Part shown: piece after piece, positions 14,280 through 19,901 of the stretch
Numbering within the stretch: position 1 is the first letter of the stretch
Layout: each line of letters begins with the position of its first letter
Assembly (NCBI GenBank): GCA_965370555.1
Contig: CBDUVB010000029.1
Location: 1 to 19,901 of the forward strand
DNA length: 19,901 bases
Origin: JAJOKK01 sp965370555
GTDB taxonomy: Bacteria; Bipolaricaulota; Bipolaricaulia; UBA7950; UBA9294
Direction of reading: 5' to 3'
Program-made: the position numbers and the translations under genes
Notes under the pieces: model-generated
The model's input: the letters and a program-made list of their open reading frames with translations, nothing else
What the model was told of the DNA's origin: nothing
The model's database searches: none

Positions 14280-15164
14280 TCATACTGGACATACGTCCAA
14301 TACCTTCACAACCTGCCCCGGCGTCATTTTCCCGTGGACCTCCCCATTGACCGTCACCACCGGAGCCAAGCCGCAGCAGCCAAGACATCGCACAGCTTCA
14401 AGCGTGAAACGCATATCCTCTGTGGTCCTTCCGGCTGAAATGTTGAGTTCTCTTTCGAATGTCTCGAGAATCCTTCCCCCACCCTTCACGTGACAAGCTG
14501 TTCCTAGACAGACTTGAATGATGTTCTTGCCTCGTGGCTCGAGGCTGAACATGTTATAGAACGTGGCGATACGAAGCACACGCGAAAGCGGCATGTCCAA
14601 AACTTCCGAGACATGCTGGACCGCTCCAGGAGGAAGCCAGTTGTATTTTGCGCTGAGGTCTTGAAGTATAGGTACGATGGCACCATCCAGGGCTTGATAT
14701 TTGTTCAGGATACGATCAACTTCTTCCAGCTCTTCTGGCGTAAGCTCCAACGGCTCCGGTGCCAGGGGCTCAAGATAGGCATGATTACGCACCAGACAGC
14801 TCTCCATGCACTCTCCGCAGCCGGTGCACTTATCAGGATCCACAGAGCGAGCTTTTTTTCTTACCCTAACCTTGAATGCTCCCGGTTTCCCTTCGATACT
14901 CTCTACCTCGGAGTAGGTGAGTTTCTCCACGTTGATGTGATTGCCACACTCAACCATCCGGGGAGCAAGCGTGCACATCGCGCAATCGTTCGTGGGGAAG
15001 GTTTTGTCAAGTTGGGACATGACCCCGCCAATCGCAGGGCTCTTTTCCACGAGGTAAACTTTGAATCCAGCGTTGGCCAAATCTAGGGAGGCCTGCATAC
15101 CGCCAATACCTCCACCAACTACAAGCACTGCTCCGACTTTGTTGTCCGTTGCTTTTGCCATCAT
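14280..15164 (-). CDS. HdrA N-terminal fragment fused to NuoE/HydC-type 2Fe-2S subunit
   Basis: The 294-residue protein has two parts. Residues 11-130 are the start of a large HdrA: Rossmann motif VVGGGIGGMQASLDLANAGF, KTFPTNDCAMCTLAPRM (Cys61, 64), and one 4Fe-4S motif CTGCGECMESC (113-123). HdrA homology stops there. Residues about 137-294 are a normal NuoE: TFYNMFSLEPRGKN, and 2Fe-2S ligands Cys219, 224, 260, 264. The HdrA part cannot form a whole FAD domain alone; the missing remainder is at 6051-9290. A second ATG directly follows the first, with AAGAGG just before, so the start may be 15161. A sigma70-like promoter lies 65 bases upstream, so this is the first gene of the operon. Confidence 0.92.
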   Translation of the reverse strand: MMAKATDNKVGAVLVVGGGIGGMQASLDLANAGFKVYLVEKSPAIGGVMSQLDKTFPTNDCAMCTLAPRMVECGNHINVEKLTYSEVESIEGKPGAFKVRVRKKARSVDPDKCTGCGECMESCLVRNHAYLEPLAPEPLELTPEELEEVDRILNKYQALDGAIVPILQDLSAKYNWLPPGAVQHVSEVLDMPLSRVLRIATFYNMFSLEPRGKNIIQVCLGTACHVKGGGRILETFERELNISAGRTTEDMRFTLEAVRCLGCCGLAPVVTVNGEVHGKMTPGQVVKVLDVCPV

Positions 15165-15228
15165 CCTCTTTTCGAATTAATAGGTGCCATTCTCCATTAC
15201 GGGCGAGAGCAATGCTCAGATCGAGTTG

Positions 15229-15257
15229 ATTCTATCAATACTTTCCGCTTCCGTCAA
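15229..15257 (-). promoter_or_regulatory. Sigma70-type promoter of the NuoE-NuoF-NuoG/HdrA operon
   Basis: On the minus strand TTGACG (15252-15257) and TAGAAT (15229-15234) are separated by exactly 17 bases, each one mismatch from the sigma70 consensus. Transcription would start near 15222, giving a leader of about 58 bases before the HdrA'-NuoE gene. It lies in one of the few real gaps in the window, just where a new functional unit begins. Prediction is by sequence only. Confidence 0.7.
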
Positions 15258-15273
15258 GTGACTGAGTACAATA

Positions 15274-15289
15274 CCTTCTTGAACGAAGG
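15274..15289 (-). terminator. Weak hairpin after apgM, possible terminator
   Basis: CCTTC and GAAGG pair around a 6-base loop about 20 bases after the apgM stop codon. The stem is short and only a weak T-rich stretch follows, so termination would be inefficient at best. Some read-through from the hyp-apgM genes into the next operon is plausible. Confidence 0.25.
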
Positions 15290-15308
15290 CATAGAAGCGT
15301 AAATCGGA

Positions 15309-16559
15309 TTAAGACCCGAATTTTGGCGCCCGGTTATTGTAGTTCAAGAGGATCGGGAGGACCTTCCCGCTCCACCGGCCCAAGCCTCCGCGGCCTGCCT
15401 CGCGCTCGCCAAAGACGCTCGTCGAGTCACTACGCACGTTCGGGCCCACGTAGAGGATCGGGACCGGTTCGGCGGTGTGATCCCCGTAATCTATCGGGGT
15501 GGTGTGATCGCCGGTGATCGCGAGGTGAGTCTCCTTCCAGTCGACCCCTTTCATCAACGGTGCGATGAGTTCGGCATCGATCCGCTCGATGAACGCGGTC
15601 TTGCCGGCGGCATCCTGATCGTGGCCAGCGTTGTCCGTCCCCTTCACGTGGATGAAGACGTAGTCGAAGGTCTCTAGAGCCGCAAGGGCGGTCTTCGCCT
15701 TCGATCGAAGGTCTGTGTCAAGACCGCCCGTTGCACCGGGTGCATCGCGCACCTCCATTCCGCAGGCCAACGCAACTCCACGATAGAGCGCGCCACCGGC
15801 GATGACGGCTCCGCTCACACCGTAGACCGCTGCAATAGGATCGAGGTGTGGCAGGTCGGAAGCTCCACGCGCAAGGATATAGTTCGCCGGTTTCTCTCCA
15901 GCACGCTCACGCTCCCTGTTCACCGGGTGATCGTGGAGGACCTCGTAGCTACGCCTTGCCAACTCGTTCAATGCAGCGGCGGTGCGGCGGGAGCTTTCGT
16001 TGTCATGCCCCCCCATGGGATGGAAATCGAGCGCCTTTTCATCGGTCTTGTGCGGGTCGTTCTCCGTGACGTAGCGCGACAGGCCGTCCCCCCGTAGCAG
16101 GAGCGCCCCGCGGTGCTGTGTGCTCGCGCGGAACTCAAATTCAACGCCCAGGCTATTCCCCAGGGAGATACTGTTCAATGCCTTTGCCAGTTCCTCTTGC
16201 CCTGAGGAGATCCTCCCCGCACGCCTATCCTTGACGATGAACCTCCCCTCGTTGGGGGTCACGGTGGCGAAGTTCGCCCGGAAGCAGATATCTCCCGGTT
16301 TGACATCCATCCCGATACCGAGGCACTCGAATACCCCCCGTCCGGTATAGACCACATGCGGATCGTAACCCAAGAGCGAGAGGTGCGCCGTGTCGCTCCC
16401 CGGCCTTACCCCAGGAGCGATCGGATCGACCAGGCCCAGCGCGCCGCGCGCCGCCAACTCATCAAGGTGGGGAGTCCGTGCGGCCTCGAGACAGGTCTCC
16501 CCCCCCTGATCGGTCGGTCGACCACCTAAACCATCGGCGATGATGAGAATCGCTTTCAT
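15309..16559 (-). CDS. apgM: 2,3-bisphosphoglycerate-independent phosphoglycerate mutase, archaeal type (ApgM)
   Basis: The protein interconverts 3- and 2-phosphoglycerate in glycolysis/gluconeogenesis and belongs to the alkaline phosphatase superfamily. At 416 residues it has metal and active-site motifs ILIIADGLGG (Asp9), PGSDTAHLSLLGYDP (likely catalytic Ser55), VKGTDNAGHDQD and AITGDHTTPIDYGDH. The start at ATG 16557-16559 has AAGGAGG close upstream and homology from the first residue; an upstream in-frame ATG (16688) lies inside hypB and is rejected. It begins 10 bases after the hypB stop, so it is probably the last gene of the hyp operon. ApgM is common in archaea and found in many anaerobic bacteria. 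Its link to hydrogenase maturation is not obvious. Confidence 0.95.
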   Translation of the reverse strand: MKAILIIADGLGGRPTDQGGETCLEAARTPHLDELAARGALGLVDPIAPGVRPGSDTAHLSLLGYDPHVVYTGRGVFECLGIGMDVKPGDICFRANFATVTPNEGRFIVKDRRAGRISSGQEELAKALNSISLGNSLGVEFEFRASTQHRGALLLRGDGLSRYVTENDPHKTDEKALDFHPMGGHDNESSRRTAAALNELARRSYEVLHDHPVNRERERAGEKPANYILARGASDLPHLDPIAAVYGVSGAVIAGGALYRGVALACGMEVRDAPGATGGLDTDLRSKAKTALAALETFDYVFIHVKGTDNAGHDQDAAGKTAFIERIDAELIAPLMKGVDWKETHLAITGDHTTPIDYGDHTAEPVPILYVGPNVRSDSTSVFGEREAGRGGLGRWSGKVLPILLNYNNRAPKFGS

Positions 16560-16569
16560 CTTCTCCTCC

Positions 16570-17250
16570 TTATGGTTGCTGTTCACGCGGGTCATCGATC
16601 CCGTGGCAAGCCACCGCGGTGGCGAGCCACTCCAACCATCTTTCGATGCCCTCACCGGTTGTGCATGATATTTCGATGATCGTCGCATTCTTGTTCAGGC
16701 CTCTGATCGCATCGACGAACCTCTGCCGATCGAACTTCACGTACGGCAATAGGTCTATCTTGTTCAGGATCACAAGATCCGATTGGTTGAACATCACCGG
16801 GTACTTGTACGGCTTGTCGTCCCCTTCGGGAACGCTCGCGATGAGCACCTTCTTGTGCTCTCCCAAGGCGAACGAGGCGGGGCAGATGAGGTTTCCCACG
16901 TTTTCGATGAACAGGAGGTCGATCTCTGCGAGCGGCAGGTTGTCAAAGGCGTTGGAGAGCATTGTCGCGTCGAGATGACAGGCTCCACCGGTGTTGATCT
17001 GCACGGCGGGGATCCCTTCCTTGCTGACCGCTTCTGCATCGATACTTGAACTTATGTCTCCCTCGATCACCCCGATCCCTATCTCACCCTTCAGCGCCCG
17101 TATTGCAGCCAAGATGGTGCTCGTCTTCCCCGCGCCAGGCGAGGCTGTGATGTTGATGGCGCATATCTTATGGCCATCGAACAGCTCGTGATTCTCCTGC
17201 GCGCGCTGATCGTTGGCGCTCAAGATGTTCCTTAGAACCTTAATCTTCAT
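16570..17250 (-). CDS. hypB: Hydrogenase nickel incorporation GTPase HypB
   Basis: The 226-residue protein is a SIMIBI-class GTPase that with HypA inserts Ni2+ into the hydrogenase large subunit. It has the P-loop SPGAGKT (37-43), the conserved GGACHLDA metal site (Cys91, His92), and the guanine-specificity motif NKID (163-166). There is no histidine-rich N-terminal stretch or CxxCGC-type high-affinity nickel site, so this is the short, non-nickel-storing form. It overlaps hypA by 11 bases, indicating coupled translation. Confidence 0.96.
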   Translation of the reverse strand: MKIKVLRNILSANDQRAQENHELFDGHKICAINITASPGAGKTSTILAAIRALKGEIGIGVIEGDISSSIDAEAVSKEGIPAVQINTGGACHLDATMLSNAFDNLPLAEIDLLFIENVGNLICPASFALGEHKKVLIASVPEGDDKPYKYPVMFNQSDLVILNKIDLLPYVKFDRQRFVDAIRGLNKNATIIEISCTTGEGIERWLEWLATAVACHGIDDPREQQP

Positions 17251-17590
17251 CTTCCACCTCTATACTCTCTAGATAGAGTTCCTTGCCACCTACGATCTCG
17301 ATTTGAGCCTTCCCACACATCGGACAGATCCAGTCCATACCGTGGACTTCAAACCTTGTTTCACACTGCCGGCACCGCGCCGTTGCGGGGATGCTACGGA
17401 TTGCAAGCTCCGCCCCTTCCGCGATGGTCCCCTCGCTCAAGATCTCAAAGTAGAAGCGCACGCACTCATCTACGACTCCGGACATCTCCCCGATGATGAC
17501 CGAAACCTTCTGTATACATATAGCATTGTTCTTCTTTGCCTGTTCAAGTGCAAGATCGAGCATCGACTGGGTGATCGCTAGCTCATGCAT
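17240..17590 (-). CDS. hypA: Hydrogenase nickel metallochaperone HypA
   Basis: The 116-residue protein starts MHELAI; the N-terminal amine, His2 and neighbouring residues bind nickel in this family. A structural zinc site is formed by CRQC (Cys73, 76) and CPMC (Cys89, 92). It delivers nickel with HypB. The gene starts two bases after hypE and ends inside hypB. Length and motifs are normal. Confidence 0.96.
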   Translation of the reverse strand: MHELAITQSMLDLALEQAKKNNAICIQKVSVIIGEMSGVVDECVRFYFEILSEGTIAEGAELAIRSIPATARCRQCETRFEVHGMDWICPMCGKAQIEIVGGKELYLESIEVEDED

Positions 17591-17592
17591 GC

Positions 17593-18594
17593 TCAGCAGA
17601 TCCTCGGAAGGAGATCGCCGGTCAGCATGTCGATCAGCCGCGAGGTTCCAAGGCTCGTCTTCATCACCACGCGTGAAGATCCTTCCTTCACTTCACCGAT
17701 GAGGACGGCCTCCTTCCCGTACTTGCTCTTCCGCATTGCAGCAAGAACCCGTTCGGCATCGGAGGCAGGGACCACGGCGACAAGCTTCCCCTCGTTCGCC
17801 ACATAGAGGGGATCGAAACCCAGCATCTCGCAGGCGGCAAGGACCTCATCACGTACCGGAATCCTCTCCTCCTCGATCACGATCCTCACATTGGATTGCG
17901 AGGCCAGTTCGTTTAGAGTGGTAGCCAATCCTCCTCGTGTTGGATCCCGCAAGCAATGGATCTTCGGACTCGCCGCAATCATCGCAGCGACCATCTCGCA
18001 GAGTGGTGCACAGTCGCTCTCTACCTTTGTGGAGAAGTCCAAGCCCTCACGCTTGCTCATCACGGCGATCCCGTGATCCCCGATCGGACCAGAGAGGAGG
18101 ATCTTATCCCCTGGCTGCGCGTTTCCGCCGGAGAGGGAGACTCCCTCGGGGACCACGCCGATGCCGGCGGTATTGATATAGAGCTTGTCAGCACTCCCGC
18201 GATCGACAACCTTGGTATCCCCGGTGACGATCTTCACCCCTGCCTCCTCCGTCGTCTCGCGGATCGAAGAGATAATCCGGTCGAGATCCGTTAGGAGGAA
18301 ACCCTCCTCGATAATGAAGGAGAGCGATAGATAGACGGGGCGTGCCCCGGACATCGCGAGATCGTTCGTCGTCCCACATACCGCGAGCCTTCCGATATCC
18401 CCGCCCGGAAAGAAGATCGGGTTCACCACATAGCTATCGGTGGTGAAGGCCAACCGTCCCACAAAGTCGACCACGGCAGCATCGTCCAGCTTGCCAAGTA
18501 CAGGGTTTAAGAGGGGCTTTACGAACCGCTTCTCCACCAGCCGATGTGCCAGCCTTCCTCCGCTTCCGTGTGCCAACAGGATCCTATCGCTCAA
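17593..18594 (-). CDS. hypE: Carbamoyl-dehydratase / cyanide-ligand synthesis protein HypE
   Basis: HypE dehydrates the carbamoyl group on its C-terminal cysteine to a thiocyanate, the source of the CN ligands of the NiFe site. The 333-residue protein has the ATP-binding start AHGSGG (8-13), the AIR-synthase-like RDPTRGGLATTLNE motif, and ends in PRIC, the catalytic C-terminal cysteine. The start codon is TTG, preceded by a strong GGAGGGGG site within the end of hypD; the two genes overlap by 11 bases. HypF, which supplies the carbamoyl group, is not in the window. Confidence 0.95.
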   Translation of the reverse strand: MSDRILLAHGSGGRLAHRLVEKRFVKPLLNPVLGKLDDAAVVDFVGRLAFTTDSYVVNPIFFPGGDIGRLAVCGTTNDLAMSGARPVYLSLSFIIEEGFLLTDLDRIISSIRETTEEAGVKIVTGDTKVVDRGSADKLYINTAGIGVVPEGVSLSGGNAQPGDKILLSGPIGDHGIAVMSKREGLDFSTKVESDCAPLCEMVAAMIAASPKIHCLRDPTRGGLATTLNELASQSNVRIVIEEERIPVRDEVLAACEMLGFDPLYVANEGKLVAVVPASDAERVLAAMRKSKYGKEAVLIGEVKEGSSRVVMKTSLGTSRLIDMLTGDLLPRIC

Positions 18595-19681
18595 TCTCGC
18601 CCCCTCCGTACTGGTAATAGGTGGAACAGCTCCCCTCGGAAGAGACCATGCACGGGCCTACCGGCTCCTCTGGGGTACAGGCCTCTCCGAATAGAGGACA
18701 GTCGTGTGGCGTCTTTAACCCTTGCAATATCTCTCCGCAGATGCACCCTGCTGGCTCCCGGGTCGGTCCAGGGTCGATCTCGAAGACCTTCTCTGCATCG
18801 AAGTGTCTGTAATCATCCTTGATCCTCAGGCCACTATTTGCGATCGTCCCCATACCTCGCCACTCCGCGGAACAGAGTTCAAAGACCTCATACATAAGTC
18901 GCAGCGCTTCGGTGTTCCCCTCGGGCTGCACCCCCCTGCGGTACGCGATCTCGACCCTTGGCTCCCCGCGTTCCACCTGGGCGACCAGCATATCGACAGA
19001 TTGCAGGACATCCAACGGCTCAAACCCCGCAACGACACAGGAAATCCCGTAATCGTGCGCGATAAACTCCCACGCCCTTGATCCAGTGATGGCCGAGACA
19101 TGCCCCGGGCAGATGAACCCATCGAGGGCGACCTCCCCGGAATCGAGGAGGGCCTTGATCACCGGGGGGCAGAGTTTATGTAAGGAAAGGACAGAGTAGT
19201 TCGCGAGCCCGTCCTCCTTTGCCTGGAGGACGGAGGCAGCGATGGTAGGAGCAGTCGTCTCGAAGCCGATACCGAGGAAGACTACCTTTCTTCCGGGGTT
19301 CTCCTCAGCGATCCTGAGAGCGTCCAGGGTGGAGTAGACGATGCGCACATCAGCCCCTTCGGCCCGCGCCACTTGCAGGCTCGTGTGGCTTCCCGGAACC
19401 CTTATTGCGTCGCCGAAGGTGGCGATGATCAGTTCAGGGATCCGGGCCAACGCTATTGCCTTATCGAGATCCGCGTTCGCCGTGACGCAGATCGGACAGC
19501 CTGGCCCGGAGAGCATCGTGATCGTCTCCGGCAGGGCCTGGCGTATCCCGTAGCGGAAGATCGTCACCGTGTGCCCGCCACAGAACTCCATAAACCTCGC
19601 CGGTCTCTTCGACGCGCCACGGATCTTGGAGAGGAGCCCTTGTGCCAGGTTCCCCTGCCTGAATTCGGAGGCGAATTTCAT
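18584..19681 (-). CDS. hypD: Hydrogenase Fe(CN)2CO assembly protein HypD
   Basis: HypD is the scaffold on which, with HypC, the Fe(CN)2CO unit of the NiFe centre is built. The 365-residue protein has MEFCGGHT (Cys34), GPGCPICV (Cys62, 65), GIGFETTAP, FICPGHVSA and a cysteine-rich C-terminal part (AGCICGEILQG, DCPLF, EACTP) for its 4Fe-4S cluster. Start ATG lies three bases after the hypC stop. Length is typical. Confidence 0.96.
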   Translation of the reverse strand: MKFASEFRQGNLAQGLLSKIRGASKRPARFMEFCGGHTVTIFRYGIRQALPETITMLSGPGCPICVTANADLDKAIALARIPELIIATFGDAIRVPGSHTSLQVARAEGADVRIVYSTLDALRIAEENPGRKVVFLGIGFETTAPTIAASVLQAKEDGLANYSVLSLHKLCPPVIKALLDSGEVALDGFICPGHVSAITGSRAWEFIAHDYGISCVVAGFEPLDVLQSVDMLVAQVERGEPRVEIAYRRGVQPEGNTEALRLMYEVFELCSAEWRGMGTIANSGLRIKDDYRHFDAEKVFEIDPGPTREPAGCICGEILQGLKTPHDCPLFGEACTPEEPVGPCMVSSEGSCSTYYQYGGGEIER

Positions 19682-19684
19682 GCC

Positions 19685-19901
19685 TCAACGCTCCCCATCG
19701 GCCATCCTCGCGATCTCCTCGAAGAGCCTCAGCGTCTCTTCGCCCTCCGCCTGGTCGAGGACGTTGATCGCATAGCCTGTGTGTACGATGACGTAATCTC
19801 CCACCCGCGCCTCCGGTGTAAGACGGAGGCTCACCTCGCGAACGACCCCTCCGATCTCGACCCTGGCGAGGCTCCCCTCGATAGACTTGACGAGCGCTGG
19901 C
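19685..19901 (-). CDS. hypC: Hydrogenase assembly chaperone HypC (C-terminal part; start lies outside the window)
   Basis: About 71 codons before the TGA at 19685-19687 read ALVKSIEGSLARVEIGGV, then VGDYVIVHTGYAINVLDQ and LRLFEEIARM, typical of the HypC/HybG OB-fold chaperone. The N-terminus with the functional Cys2 (usually MCLAIP) lies beyond the right edge, so it is not seen. HypC shuttles the iron centre between HypD and the large subunit precursor. Confidence 0.92.
   Translation of the reverse strand, partial: PALVKSIEGSLARVEIGGVVREVSLRLTPEARVGDYVIVHTGYAINVLDQAEGEETLRLFEEIARMADGER

Noticed and set aside
14280..15164. Frameshift or assembly error creating the HdrA-NuoE fusion
   Set aside because: The frame is continuous, the HdrA part ends at a domain border, and the complementary half occurs intact in another subunit, which argues for a real fusion. 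Read-level checks would still be useful.
1..19901. Plus-strand genes, tRNA/rRNA, CRISPR arrays, insertion sequences
   Set aside because: None found: all plus-strand frames sit opposite strong minus-strand genes, and no repeat arrays, transposase motifs or RNA gene structures were seen.

Overview
The window is gene-dense and every supported gene lies on the minus strand, so transcription runs from high to low coordinates. It looks like a chromosomal piece of an anaerobic bacterium with H2/ferredoxin/NAD(H) metabolism. A sigma70-like promoter and Shine-Dalgarno sites point to Bacteria. The archaeal-type phosphoglycerate mutase and large HdrA type suit several uncultivated anaerobic lineages (for example Bipolaricaulota-, Chloroflexota- or Desulfobacterota-like), but the phylum cannot be fixed from this sequence.

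Layout in transcription order. (1) 19901-15309: [NiFe]-hydrogenase maturation genes hypC (partial), hypD, hypE, hypA, hypB, then apgM, nearly all overlapping or a few bases apart. (2) About 144 bases with a good sigma70-type promoter at 15229-15257. (3) 15164-6051: a tightly coupled operon encoding a NADH-oxidizing module (NuoE-, ferredoxin-, NuoF/HydB- and NuoG-like). A five-gene regulatory cassette (DRTGG, CBS-HATPase, DRTGG, PHP, HATPase) sits between the NuoF-like and NuoG-like genes. Most successive genes from 13885 down overlap by exactly 4 bases (ATGA/GTGA). (4) 5970-5284: tusA and an mvhD paralogue. (5) 5047-216: hdrA, mvhD, mvhG, mvhA, a group 3c [NiFe]-hydrogenase with its HdrA partner, in visibly AT-richer DNA. 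(6) 64-1: the start of a second tusA, part of a direct repeat of the first.

The most striking point is a split HdrA. The N-terminal Rossmann/first-ferredoxin part of a large HdrA is fused in front of NuoE (14280-15164). The rest, starting exactly where the first part stops, is fused behind a NuoG/HydA-type N-terminus (6051-9290). The standalone HdrA at 3098-5047 shows the unsplit order. In bifurcating [FeFe] hydrogenases (HydABC) the matching subunit carries the H-cluster domain; here HdrA occupies that place.

Working model (inference): MvhAG oxidizes H2, MvhD passes electrons to HdrA flavins, and the NuoEFG-like part exchanges electrons with NAD(H) while HdrA ferredoxin domains serve ferredoxin. 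This would be a [NiFe] Mvh-HdrA-NuoEFG bifurcating/confurcating complex. No HdrB, HdrC, hydrogenase endopeptidase or HypF is present in the window. The two TusA proteins hint at a sulfur-transfer link of unknown nature.
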